Source of the DNA: a virus
IMG/VR virus record: IMGVR_UViG_3300046002_004036
Location: 34,084-98,083 of that record
Strand: one strand, 5' to 3'
Length of the DNA: 64,000 nt
Made by a program: the position numbers and the translations under genes. How positions within the stretch are numbered: position 1 is the first letter of the stretch; every line of letters starts with the position of its first letter. The notes under the pieces were generated by a model. The model saw nothing but the letters and a program-made list of their open reading frames with translations, made no database searches and had not been told where the DNA came from. This document shows, piece by piece, positions 1 through 8,900 of this stretch.

Positions 1-433
1 CAATCTTGGTTTTAAAACCTTTAAAGAAAACGTTCTTAGCCTGTTGAGCATTAATGGCAACGTTAATAATGTCAATAGCATCTCCTGCAGGCTTACCAAA
101 ATATCTAGCAGGATCCTTCAAGCATAATAGTTTATATACTATGTATGCACACGCTACAGTTGATGTAAAGTCTTTTCCAGATCCCTTGCCAAGTTGCAGA
201 ATTACTTCATTCTTTGTATATTTTTTATAGTAACGGTGGCCTTCTTCTGCACCCAAAAGATCAACAAGGTCTTCTTCTCTGTATATTTGGCTCATTGCTT
301 CAACTATGTCGTATTGAACATCTGAAAGTGGTGGCTGATTTAAATATGCTTCACCCTCAACAAATGTTTTAGCATCTACTGGAAGTTCTTCAAAGTTATT
401 ATTTTTTAGTGCCTCAAAAAAATCATTGAACAT
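1..433 (-). CDS. Terminase large subunit, N-terminal part (cut by window edge)
   Basis: This is the N-terminal 144 residues of the DNA-packaging motor ATPase; the C-terminal part and nuclease domain lie to the left of the window. A Walker A-like sequence LGKGSGKD is visible near residue 82, followed by an alpha/beta stretch typical of the terminase ATPase fold (YIVYKLL, then IDIINVAINAQQAKNVFFKGF). The start ATG at 431-433 overlaps the end of the upstream small-subunit-like gene by 11 bases, the usual small-then-large order. The family assignment comes from the motif and neighbour; the catalytic Glu and nuclease residues cannot be seen. Packaging genes sit at the far end of the replication block, not next to the portal. 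Confidence 0.85.
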   Translation of the reverse strand, partial: MFNDFFEALKNNNFEELPVDAKTFVEGEAYLNQPPLSDVQYDIVEAMSQIYREEDLVDLLGAEEGHRYYKKYTKNEVILQLGKGSGKDFTSTVACAYIVYKLLCLKDPARYFGKPAGDAIDIINVAINAQQAKNVFFKGFKTKI

Positions 434-959
434 TGTGGACAACGGTAATCACTTCCCCATCTTTTGCAACAGATGAAAGTCTGTACATAATTAGGTCTCT
501 AATGTCTGGATGAGTGGAAGCAATATCTCTAAGAATACCAACTAAAACTTCTTGTCTTTTTTCAATCTCAACTATTTCTTCTGCAAGTTCTTTGTTTTCA
601 AGAAGGCCTGCTTTTTGTAGCATATCAATTCTTGCTTTTTCAATATCAACAACTAGCTTAATTGCTTGTGTCTTTGCGCTAAGATTATTTACCATAGAGG
701 CTTCATCAATAACTTCATAAGACTTTGTAATTAATTTACTATAGTGAGCATCCATTGCGGCAAGTGCTTCCTTAGCACGAGCACGAATTGCATCATTAGC
801 GGAAGCCATGACTTTCCACTCATTTATAAGTTCTACAACACGAACTCTAGGAATTGCTAATTCTTTAGAAATTCTAGTTGGGTCAGTTCCTTTAAGATAC
901 TCTGAGACAACAGTATTTACCTGATCAAGATGTTTTACTAAATCTTCTTCAGTTGACAT
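423..959 (-). CDS. Terminase small subunit-like DNA-binding protein
   Basis: A 178-residue protein directly upstream of the large terminase subunit. The N-terminal 50 residues look like a helix-turn-helix (TRISKELAIPRVRVVELINEWK), followed by a long charged helical region (about residues 55-150) suited to oligomerisation. This layout matches small terminase subunits, which recognise the packaging site and form a ring on the large subunit. Its end overlaps the large-subunit start, so the two are probably translationally coupled. No close family is recognised by sequence, so the call depends on the fold pattern and position. Confidence 0.7.
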   Translation of the reverse strand: MSTEEDLVKHLDQVNTVVSEYLKGTDPTRISKELAIPRVRVVELINEWKVMASANDAIRARAKEALAAMDAHYSKLITKSYEVIDEASMVNNLSAKTQAIKLVVDIEKARIDMLQKAGLLENKELAEEIVEIEKRQEVLVGILRDIASTHPDIRDLIMYRLSSVAKDGEVITVVHNVQ

Positions 960-1200
960 ATTTTCCCTCTAGCCTGTTAATTTCATCCTTGATATAAAAT
1001 ATTGCCTTTTCAAGATCTTGAATTGTTTTTGATTCATCTTTAAGACCTGCTCGCCAGAGATACTTAAAAGCATTACCAATATTAAAATTGCGATGGCGAG
1101 TAATATCTATACATTCTACGCCTGAAGGATCTGTTGTGTAATGTTGTGGATGATTGACTTGATCAACTGTAATGTTTAAATTATTACTCAATTGGCTCAT
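949..1200 (-). CDS. DUF3310 family protein
   Basis: An 83-residue protein with the DUF3310 signature: VNHPQHY near the N terminus, then GVECIDI, NIGNAFKYLWRAG and a final helix LEKAIFYIKDEI. DUF3310 proteins are common in phages and are often annotated as nucleotide-kinase-like, but the biochemical role is not settled. It overlaps the terminase small-subunit gene by 11 bases, indicating one transcript. Confidence 0.85.
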   Translation of the reverse strand: MSQLSNNLNITVDQVNHPQHYTTDPSGVECIDITRHRNFNIGNAFKYLWRAGLKDESKTIQDLEKAIFYIKDEINRLEGKYVN

Positions 1201-1312
1201 CCTCTTCTAAATCAAATGCCTCTGGCAAAACTTTAAATATTGTAAGAATATAAGTTATTCCTACTGCTCCAGCAATACCAAGACCAATAATGGTTTTTTG
1301 TAACTTGTTCAT
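1184..1312 (-). CDS. Small single-span membrane protein, 42 aa
   Basis: A short gene between the DUF3310 gene and the small HTH gene, overlapping both by a few bases, which supports real translation. The product begins with a Lys-containing start (MNKLQKT), then one hydrophobic span of about 20 residues (IIGLGIAGAVGITYILTIF), and ends in an acidic tail (DLEEDEPIE). A tail-inserted inner-membrane peptide is likely; function unknown. Confidence 0.65.
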   Translation of the reverse strand: MNKLQKTIIGLGIAGAVGITYILTIFKVLPEAFDLEEDEPIE

Positions 1313-1464
1313 CGTTTTGACTTCCTTAATCCAAACTTAGCAAGATAAACGTAGATAGTTTCTACGCTTGCTCCACACTCTTTGGCAATTTCTTCTGGGG
1401 TTTTTTTATCCATAAGATACCTCTTACGCATAAAAACCTCTGATGTATATAGTTTAGCAGCCAT
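1309..1464 (-). CDS. Small helix-turn-helix protein, 51 aa
   Basis: The C-terminal part reads KTPEEIAKECGASVETIYVYLAKFGLRK, a classic sigma/resolvase-type helix-turn-helix. I place the start at the ATG at 1462-1464 (MAAKLYT), because the longer reading would run into the upstream gene ending at 1469 and has no sensible N terminus. Its stop overlaps the next start (ATGA). Probably a DNA-binding regulator or a nuclease-associated HTH; target unknown. Confidence 0.7.
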   Translation of the reverse strand: MAAKLYTSEVFMRKRYLMDKKTPEEIAKECGASVETIYVYLAKFGLRKSKR

Positions 1465-1468
1465 ATTA

Positions 1469-2113
1469 TTATTTGTCAACTTCCGTATTAATAACATCAT
1501 AGTTGTAGGCATTAGAGTCTTCAAGTATCCACTTATCGTAACTCTCAACATCCCATTTGTTTGTATTAATGAGTCTTTGTATTACTAGATCTTTCTTTGT
1601 TACAAATGATGGCTCCTTTAGCCTTACCCGATTATTTGGCTGTATTGCAAAATTTCCATCATCTCTTTGAATGACGTGACCACATTTATGCTGACCTGGA
1701 TTTTCAGAATACCCATCATCTAAAATGTTTGTTTCTGGGTTGTGCCAATCAAGTGTAAATAGGTATGTTCCAGGTACAGTTGTCTTAGATCTATCAAGAT
1801 AGGACATTCTCATGTTACTCAAGTTTTCAAACTTTGTAACTGAAACATATGGACTAAAAGAATTCCAAAGAACAAGATTATGAATTGGCTCTTCTGGTAC
1901 TCCTGGCTTAGTGCAAAAAGCATTAATTGGCATTCTCCACCAGATACCACCGTCTTCCATTAAAAAATGAAATAAGGGACTTCTACTTTTAATACTTGAT
2001 ACACCAAATATAACGCATGGAAAATATTGATCATGGCTATCTTCTTGGTCTCTTAAAAAATTACCACGGACGTAACACTCTATCGGTGGTATGTTTGCAT
2101 TTAACTCAGGCAT
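1469..2113 (-). CDS. Conserved-looking phage protein of unknown function, 214 aa
   Basis: Soluble protein rich in Trp, Asp and Asn (for example GGIWWRMPINAF and YLFTLDWHNPETN), with no signal peptide or membrane span. I recognise no domain. It lies directly downstream of the RuvC-like gene (shared boundary at 2113), so it belongs to the recombination/replication transcript. Confidence 0.6.
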   Translation of the reverse strand: MPELNANIPPIECYVRGNFLRDQEDSHDQYFPCVIFGVSSIKSRSPLFHFLMEDGGIWWRMPINAFCTKPGVPEEPIHNLVLWNSFSPYVSVTKFENLSNMRMSYLDRSKTTVPGTYLFTLDWHNPETNILDDGYSENPGQHKCGHVIQRDDGNFAIQPNNRVRLKEPSFVTKKDLVIQRLINTNKWDVESYDKWILEDSNAYNYDVINTEVDK

Positions 2114-2703
2114 TATTTATCAACTCCTATTGCTTTGTCCCAGTTTTTAATAGCCCAATGACCAATACCGCAAGCATCTGCAACATCATTGTCTGTAATT
2201 GTTCTATCATAAATAGTATTTATAAATTTAATTGTTCTTTGTTTTCGTAGTTCTCTTTCATGAGATTTATACCAAGAAACAGATTTGCCTGGATTTTGTG
2301 CACGGATCAAAAGCTGTTCTTCTTTAGAAATTTTTTTGTTTCCAATATAATTTTGCCATGTGATTGGGGACACCTTTCCAATAACTTTTGTTCCTGATTG
2401 ACCTGCTGCTCCTAAAATTGCCCCTTGAACTAAAGCAAGATCTGCAGCAGTCTTAGGACTGTTCATAAAAACAGTATGCTCAATTATAACTGCTTCAAAT
2501 CCATTATAAAAGTCAAGAAATGCTTTTACTTTTTTACCAGCATCCATTACTTTTTCGTATGTGTTATTTCCCTCAAAGTTAATTTTTCCAATTGCTCCAA
2601 GATTATCTTTAGTGTATAAGGCAAATGCAAGGCTGTTTGTGCTTGCATCAATTGCACATATTGTGTCTGGTTGTACTTGATACCCCCACTTATTCTTGCT
2701 CAT
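2113..2703 (-). CDS. RuvC-like Holliday junction resolvase
   Basis: A 196-residue RNase H-fold nuclease. Visible acidic residues match the RuvC set: IDAST with Asp19 on the first strand, VIIEH with Glu75 after a beta strand, and a C-terminal DNDVADACGIGHWA with two Asp, the usual D..D helix. Such enzymes cut four-way junctions, here probably debranching replicating phage DNA before packaging. I chose the ATG at 2701-2703 rather than the TTG two codons upstream. It overlaps the zinc-finger gene before it. Confidence 0.85.
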   Translation of the reverse strand: MSKNKWGYQVQPDTICAIDASTNSLAFALYTKDNLGAIGKINFEGNNTYEKVMDAGKKVKAFLDFYNGFEAVIIEHTVFMNSPKTAADLALVQGAILGAAGQSGTKVIGKVSPITWQNYIGNKKISKEEQLLIRAQNPGKSVSWYKSHERELRKQRTIKFINTIYDRTITDNDVADACGIGHWAIKNWDKAIGVDK

Positions 2704-2980
2704 AATCAAAAAATCCTTTTATTTGTTTTAACATTTTATCAACTTCTTTTTTGCTTATATTACAATTAGAACAAAATCCAGAGTCGTTATAGATTGAAAG
2801 ATCAACACCACAACCGCCCAAACATTTTCTAATTCTTCCAATTCTTTTTTGTCTGCGAGTAATCTGATAGCGTTCTGCTATTTTTTCTTTTGTAGCGTCG
2901 TCTCTACAAGATTCACTACAGTAAATCTGATAAGAAACTTTTGGTGTGAAATATAAGTCACATCTGCTACAAAGTTTCAC
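2690..2980 (-). CDS. Small zinc-finger protein, 96 aa
   Basis: Two cysteine clusters are seen: CSRCDLYF...YCSESC at the N terminus (resembling HNH-associated or MYM-type fingers) and CLGGCGVDLS...GFCSNC in the middle, separated by a basic helix (RRQKRIGRIRK). This looks like a two-site zinc-binding DNA or RNA adaptor. It overlaps both neighbours, the Cas4-like nuclease gene and the RuvC-like gene, so a recombination-linked role is plausible but not shown. Confidence 0.7.
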   Translation of the reverse strand: MKLCSRCDLYFTPKVSYQIYCSESCRDDATKEKIAERYQITRRQKRIGRIRKCLGGCGVDLSIYNDSGFCSNCNISKKEVDKMLKQIKGFFDYEQE

Positions 2981-3800
2981 TCAATTCCTCCAAAGAAGCT
3001 ATCTTAATTATTCCATCGCCAGCTTCTGCACAAGCTGCTTTTACTGGACATGTCTTACAAATCTTAGAATTTCCACGATAGTTTTTAGTAGGAAGTGTTT
3101 GATCTTCCCAAGCTTTACGAACTTCACGCATCCAATTAAATGCATAGTCAATCCATTGACGATAACCATCATTTACTTCTACAGGAATAATCATTAAGTC
3201 ATGGTTATTTTTGTTTTCATAAACAAGTGCGCCCTTTGATTTTCCAAGTATCTTCATATAAATAAGTAATTGAATAAGGTGTGCACCTTTTGGTTTATTT
3301 GTTTTCTTTCGGTATTCAAATGCTTCACTCATCATTGTCTTAATTTCACCAACAATTTCTTCGCCTTCCCAATTAAACATTACGTCACCGTAACCAAAAA
3401 TTGGTGGATCATTTGCAATAACCTTAAACTCTGTTGTTTTTTCACCTTTATCATTAATATATGGAACTGCAACTCCAGAGGACAACATTGCTCCTTGAAT
3501 TCTTTCATGCCCCATAGTTCCAGCACTCATGTTAGCAACGCCATAGGCATCTGTATAGTCATCAAACACATTACCATTAAATGCTAAGTACCAATAACGT
3601 GGACATTGCCCATGCTGGTATGCAATAGTAGATGGAGCAAATGTTTTCTTTGTTGTCATCTTTGGACCACGAGATACCGTGTATCCAGATCTAATCTTTG
3701 TAATCATGTCTTCAGCATTAAAGATTATATTCTGCCTTGTGATGGCTTCTTTCTTATCTGCCTCTTTTAGCATAACCTGCTTTAGTAAACTTTTTGTCAT
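2967..3800 (-). CDS. Cas4-like PD-(D/E)XK exonuclease
   Basis: A 277-residue RecB/Cas4-type nuclease. The catalytic core shows FGYGDVMF (the first Asp) and EEIVGEIKT (the E-x-K pair). Four cysteines are placed like the Cas4 iron-sulfur ligands: one near residue 66 in the YQHGQCPRYW segment and three near the C terminus in CKTCPVKAAC. Cas4-like exonucleases occur in many actinobacteriophages outside CRISPR loci and act in recombination together with RecA. No CRISPR array or cas1/cas2 is present here. It is preceded by its own extended -10 promoter. Confidence 0.85.
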   Translation of the reverse strand: MTKSLLKQVMLKEADKKEAITRQNIIFNAEDMITKIRSGYTVSRGPKMTTKKTFAPSTIAYQHGQCPRYWYLAFNGNVFDDYTDAYGVANMSAGTMGHERIQGAMLSSGVAVPYINDKGEKTTEFKVIANDPPIFGYGDVMFNWEGEEIVGEIKTMMSEAFEYRKKTNKPKGAHLIQLLIYMKILGKSKGALVYENKNNHDLMIIPVEVNDGYRQWIDYAFNWMREVRKAWEDQTLPTKNYRGNSKICKTCPVKAACAEAGDGIIKIASLEELSETL

Positions 3801-3822
3801 TTTTATTCCCTTTGTTTATATA

Positions 3823-3831
3823 AGTATAGCA
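3823..3831 (-). promoter_or_regulatory. Extended -10 promoter TGCTATACT
   Basis: On the minus strand TGC-TATACT lies 22 bases before the ATG of the Cas4-like gene. The leader between them carries AAAGGGA as ribosome binding site. Confidence 0.65.
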
Positions 3832-3833
3832 GG

Positions 3834-4151
3834 TTAGCGCATTATATACTTGAGTGCTGACACCAAGCTATTAATAGATTCCGCTGCAGTATAGTAAATA
3901 TTTTTCTTTGCTCTATCATTCTTATCAACATTTGCCATCCAAGTTGCTTTAAAAGCCATCTTTGCTGCAATTGCTTGTAACCTTACGATCTCAATACTTG
4001 CTACTTGCGTTGGAATATCTGGCTTAATAATTACCTTAGCAATAAATGTCAGAGCAGCAGTAAGCTCTTCATCTTGCATATAATCTGCAATTTCAGTCAA
4101 ACCGTTTACCATCTCTAGTGTTGTTTTTGCTGGTTCAATTTGTTCAGCCAT
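3834..4151 (-). CDS. Helical phage protein of unknown function, 105 aa
   Basis: A mostly helical, Ala/Ile-rich protein (LTEIADYMQDEELTAALTFIAKVI, then IEIVRLQAIAAKMAFKATWMANV). There is no recognisable domain. It sits between the Cas4-like gene and the small basic gene at 4144, overlapping the latter by 8 bases, so it is co-translated with recombination genes. Confidence 0.65.
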   Translation of the reverse strand: MAEQIEPAKTTLEMVNGLTEIADYMQDEELTAALTFIAKVIIKPDIPTQVASIEIVRLQAIAAKMAFKATWMANVDKNDRAKKNIYYTAAESINSLVSALKYIMR

Positions 4152-4437
4152 TGTCTTGCCCTTCTGTTAGTTGTTCTAATAATTCTACTTCTATTACTGC
4201 TAAACGAACCTTTGAATCTGCTTCCCCAAGTACAATAAAGATTGCTGGATCATTATGATTTTTGATTGCATCCGTTACTGCTTTTGCCCAGATATCTTTA
4301 TTGATTGTTATACCCTTTGGATATTCCTTAAAGTCAACTGTAAAGTTTCTCCATGTAGCATCACCTTTATGTGTACCACGTCCAGAATTCTTGTGCTGTT
4401 TGGCACCAATTCTTTTTGACTCACTTCTTTCGCTCAT
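4144..4437 (-). CDS. Basic small protein, possible Holliday-junction/PD-(D/E)XK-like fold
   Basis: A 97-residue protein starting with a very basic segment (SESKRIGAKQHKNSGRGTHKGD), followed by FTVDFKEY, which resembles the beta strand with D-x-K of small PD-(D/E)XK resolvases such as Hjc, and a C-terminal FIVLGEADSK strand. The family match is a guess from the motif order only, and an alternative is a small DNA-binding protein. It is embedded between RecA and the Cas4-like gene, which supports a recombination role. Confidence 0.45.
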   Translation of the reverse strand: MSERSESKRIGAKQHKNSGRGTHKGDATWRNFTVDFKEYPKGITINKDIWAKAVTDAIKNHNDPAIFIVLGEADSKVRLAVIEVELLEQLTEGQDNG

Positions 4438-4600
4438 AGTCCTTCTTTGTCATAATTAATGGAACTTTTGAAATATGTTTTTTACTGCACATCCAAGTTA
4501 GTTCTGCTGTTTGAATCCACAAACGCAAAGACTTTACGTCTTCTTTACATATTTGGCAATTAAAATCACCATTAAATATTTTAAATCTTTCTTCAGGCAT
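4421..4600 (-). CDS. Small zinc-ribbon-like protein, 59 aa
   Basis: Starts MPEERFKIFNG and holds a CQIC pair, then one more Cys and a His (WMCSKKH) about 20 residues later, as in small treble-clef or zinc-ribbon proteins. It overlaps RecA upstream by 8 bases and the basic protein downstream by 17 bases, which argues that it is expressed. Function unknown. Confidence 0.6.
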   Translation of the reverse strand: MPEERFKIFNGDFNCQICKEDVKSLRLWIQTAELTWMCSKKHISKVPLIMTKKDYERKK

Positions 4601-5606
4601 TCATTAGCTTATTTCTAAGAGATTCCTGAAGATCAAGATCTTCTTTTACACGGTTGATAAAACCTTCACGACCTTGTACCTTTGTTCCATCTTCAAGTTT
4701 ATACCATGCTCCTGTGCGCTCTACAAGTCCCGCAAGTTCTGCGGTATCAACAAGATCTCCAATGCCATCAATACCAACATTATCACCACGAAAATAAAAG
4801 TCATACTCTCCAGACTGAAATCCAGGAGATGTCTTAGAGAATTGTAATTCCCATTTAATTTTGCGACCAATTTTTTCTTCAATAAGTTTATCTCCTACTT
4901 GAATCTTGCCCTTAATAGCTTGATTATCTGATTCAGAGGAAAATAACTTAATAACAACTGAGGAATAAAACTTAGTAGCCTGACCGCCAGAAGGCTGCTG
5001 ACTAGTATACATAGCACTAATATTATTACGAGACTGGCTAATAAGCACAAGCATAGTAGGCTTAACTTTATTATTAGCATAGTTAAGCATTTTCCATGCA
5101 TTGCTAAAGTCTCTAGATTCCGCTCCAATTTGTTTTGTATTTTCAAGTTGCTTAAGTTCATCTGTATCCTTTTCAAAATATATGGCAGGAAGCAAAGATG
5201 TAATACTATCTATAACAATAATATCAACTCCTGCATTCATTAGATTTGTTCCTACATCTACCATTTCATTAATTGTTCTTGCTTGTGAGTAGATTAATTT
5301 TGTTGAGTCTACCCCAAGTTTATCAGCCCATGCTGAATCGTATGACATTTCTGCATCAATCCATGCACAAACCTTTCCTTCTGCTTGCGCTAGAGCAATC
5401 ATCTGAAGGCACATAGAGGACTTTGCAGAAGACTTTGAGCCCCAAACCAGTACTTGTCTACCATAAGGAAGACCGCCCTTTAGAGCACGGTTTAAACCAA
5501 AACTAGGGGTTGCTGCATATTCAACTTTTTGACCAGTAGCGTCTCCTAAACGCTTGCGAATGCGTGGATCTAATTGTGCTAATACTTCTTCCATTGTTAC
5601 TGACAT
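4593..5606 (-). CDS. recA: RecA/UvsX-type recombinase
   Basis: A 337-residue strand-exchange ATPase. After a start region (LDPRIRKRLGD) the core shows a Walker A loop GSKSSAKSS (Lys62), a catalytic-Glu region AEMSYD, Walker B VDIIVIDSITSLLPA, and the L1/L2 region LISQSRNNISAM...SGGQATKFYSS with the invariant Gly-Gly-Gln. The P-loop departs from the canonical bacterial GPESSGKTT by having Ala-Lys-Ser. It forms filaments on single-stranded DNA for repair and recombination of phage DNA. It directly follows the MazG-like gene and is followed by nuclease-like genes. Confidence 0.93.
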   Translation of the reverse strand: MSVTMEEVLAQLDPRIRKRLGDATGQKVEYAATPSFGLNRALKGGLPYGRQVLVWGSKSSAKSSMCLQMIALAQAEGKVCAWIDAEMSYDSAWADKLGVDSTKLIYSQARTINEMVDVGTNLMNAGVDIIVIDSITSLLPAIYFEKDTDELKQLENTKQIGAESRDFSNAWKMLNYANNKVKPTMLVLISQSRNNISAMYTSQQPSGGQATKFYSSVVIKLFSSESDNQAIKGKIQVGDKLIEEKIGRKIKWELQFSKTSPGFQSGEYDFYFRGDNVGIDGIGDLVDTAELAGLVERTGAWYKLEDGTKVQGREGFINRVKEDLDLQESLRNKLMNA

Positions 5607-5935
5607 TAAAATCGTACCCCGTGTTTTTCTGGTCTAGTTTTATTGAAGTCTACTTTTTCTCTCAATGCTTGATCAAGTGATAATCTAGTATACCCTGCTT
5701 CTACTGCTCCTGCATATAGATCTAGAGTACGTATAATAATATCTGCAAACTCTTTTGTTATTTCTTCTTCACCTTTATCTTTTCTAATTGCCTCCATAAC
5801 TTCTGTTACTTCAGAAACAATCATCATGCATTGCTTAGCAATAAAAATATCATCAACTTCTTCAGGCCAAAAACCTTTTTCAACTGCAACCTCATGCAAA
5901 TTAATTGCTAGATTATCAAATAAATTATCATACAT
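5606..5935 (-). CDS. MazG-like nucleoside triphosphate pyrophosphohydrolase
   Basis: A 109-residue all-helical protein with the MazG/all-alpha NTP-PPase motif: SEVTEVMEAIRKD (E-x-x-E), then KEFADIIIRTLDL (E/D-x-x-D) as the metal-binding helices. These enzymes hydrolyse NTPs or dNTPs, or lower alarmone levels, and phage copies are thought to keep the nucleotide pool favourable. Tight spacing between DnaE and RecA (overlap with DnaE of 8 bases, adjacent to RecA). Confidence 0.85.
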   Translation of the reverse strand: MYDNLFDNLAINLHEVAVEKGFWPEEVDDIFIAKQCMMIVSEVTEVMEAIRKDKGEEEITKEFADIIIRTLDLYAGAVEAGYTRLSLDQALREKVDFNKTRPEKHGVRF

Positions 5936-8900
5936 TTACTACATCCTCCAATATAACGGTTCCATCTTTAGTCTTACCCAAAGAAACTTTATATACATTT
6001 CCTTCTTCAATAGTCATATATGCTTTAGAAAATACTGTTGGAAATACAAGAATTGAATGAAGTTCTCTTGCTGCATCTGCTACAACAAGATTAGCCATTT
6101 TTTTACCAGCCTTGGTCATTCTTGGTTTGAATGAAACTACAAATTGTTCTTCACCTTTATACGGTAATTGTTTATAATTTAAAAACTTTACTAATGCATC
6201 TTTTGATTCTTTAATGCTATCAGCTGGTATAGCATTTACAATTCTGTTATCACTGACAAGAATTAAATATGTTCTACCAGTTTCAATTAATGTATTTTCA
6301 TCATCAAAAATTCCTACACTTCCAGTTTTATCAAGAAACTCAACTCTTGACCAACCCTTACCACGTTTAATTGATTTGATCATACCAAGCATAACAAAAG
6401 ATCCAGTCTCTTCATATTCTTCTGCTTCCTGAATATAAGCATAGTAATGTTGAGGCACCGTCATATTAAACTCAGGTAGGTTTAAGTATTCGTATAAATT
6501 TTCTTTGATTTCTTGATCATTGCGTTCACTGTCAGCAAACGTTGCTGCACCAATTACTCTTAGTGCTTGTAATGCACGAGAGTTTACTCCGTTACCTTTT
6601 GTGAATGTAAACTCTTCAAGTTCTTTGTATGAACTAAATGGTCGTGCTGCAATATATCTTTCTGCAATTTTATCAGAAATAAACTTGATAGAACTGAGTC
6701 CAAACCTAATGCCTTTACCTTCAATCTTAAAATCCATATCCGAATCGTTAATGTGAGGTAGCTTAACACTAATGCCCATTCTTTTTGCTTCAATAAGATA
6801 TTCAGTTCTTGCATCTTTATCCTTTTCATTCTTTAATAGTGAATACATAAACTCAAGTGGATAATGATATTTTAGCCAAGCTGTCCAGTATGACAGTGTT
6901 GAGTATGCTACTGCGTGTGACTTATTAAATGAATACCCTGCGTGGGCCTCAAAGTCATGCCATAAATCTAGTGCTTGATTTGGAGAAATGTATTGCGAAG
7001 CACCTTTAACAAACTGGTCTTTAAAAACATCAAATTCTTTAGCATCTTTTTTCTTACCAATAATCTTTCTAACTTTGTCTGCTTCAGACATTGACATACC
7101 ACCAAGTTGTACACATGCTTGCATAACTTGTTCCTGATAAAGAATACATCCATATGTTTCTTCTGTAAATGACTTTAAGATCTGATGCTTATAGTCTGGG
7201 TTTTGACGACCATGCTTGATAGCAATATAATCTTTGCCAATAGTATTCATAGCACCTGGGCGAACCAAAGCGTTTGATGCAGATAATTCTTCAAGATTCT
7301 TTACACGCATTTTAACTAAAAGGTTTGTGTATGGTGCTGCTTCACACTGAAACACACCTTTTGTATATCCATCAGAAAGCATAGTATATACATTAGCATC
7401 TTCCATATCAATCTTTAATGGATCAATTTTTGTTCCTTCACGCTCTTTAATAATATCAATACAATCTTTGAGTACCGTTAAAGTTTTAAGACCTAAAGCG
7501 TCAATCTTAATTAGGCCAATGTTTTCAGCCTCTCCCATATCTACAGCAACAACAGGAATGCGGTCATCGCTGCCAGCAACAGAACGTGTTTCCATTGGGG
7601 CATACCTAAATATAGGGTCCTTACTAGTAACAACACCTGCAGCGTGAATACCAGTGCCCTTAATTCTTCCACGTAATTGTTCACCATACACCTCTACTTC
7701 TGGATATTTATCTCTAAACCATTGTGCACTTTTTGACATGCAGTATTCATCCCAAGTATCAATTTGCTTATTTACTTTATTTGCATCAGCGAGTGGGATA
7801 TTTAAAACACGAGAAACATCTTTAACAATATTTTTATCTTTAAACTGCATGAATGTAGCAATAGATGCAACATGTCGGTATTGACGAACAAGATAATCTT
7901 TTACTTCATCACGGCGATTATCCTGAATATCTGAATCAATATCTGGAAAGTCATTACGGTCAGGGTTAATGAAGCGGAAGAACAAAAGACCGTGCTTAAT
8001 TGGATCAATGTCTGTAATACCTAAAGCATAACAAAGCAAAGATCCTGCTGCAGAACCACGACCTGGGCCAACCATAATGCCTTCTTTTTTTGCCCAGTTA
8101 AGCATGTTACGGACAACTAGAAAGTAAGGACCAAAATTCTTTTCACCAATAATTTTTAATTCTTCATCAAGACGATCAAGATATTCTTTATTATTTTCTA
8201 GACCACGTTGAGATAAACCTTCAATAGCAAAAGTTTTTAATTCCTGCATTGGTTTTTTATATTGAACTGGAAGTAAATCAAGTCCCGACTTAATATCATA
8301 TTCTTCAATTTTGTCTGCAATCTCTAAAGAACTTGTAAACATTTCTTCATCTGTATGACCTTGCTCTGCCATAGCAGATTTCATTTCTTCATAAGACAAA
8401 AGGTGAATGTCAAAAGTTCTAAATGACATTTTACGATCTTCGCCATATAAATAATCTAGACGCTCCATCATGTTGTTAATTTTCTTTGACTTGTCAAATG
8501 TTGATTCTTTTAATACTTTGCCATGCGTATTAAGCAGAAGCATCATTTCTTGAATTTCTTTTTGACTTGTATCTGCATGGTGACAATCGGGGGTAACTAC
8601 TACTTTTACATTAAATGCTTTGGCAAGTGCTACAAGTTCATCATTAATATTCTTTGGATTATGAGGCATCAATTCAATATAAAAGTCATCTTTAAAACGA
8701 TTCTTAAACCATTGAACCTTTTCTTTTGCAAATGCATACTCTTCATTCTCAATAGCTTTTGCAATAAGTCCACCCTGACATGCAGACAATACAATTAATC
8801 CATCTCCGTATTGATCTAATACTTCAAAATCAATTCTTGGTTTTCTATAAAAACCATCTGTCCATGCAATTTCATTTAGTTTATTAAGGTTTTCTAATCC

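Noticed and set aside
2967-3800. Cas4-like protein as evidence of a CRISPR system
   Set aside because: No cas1, cas2, effector or array is nearby; phage Cas4-like exonucleases are common on their own.
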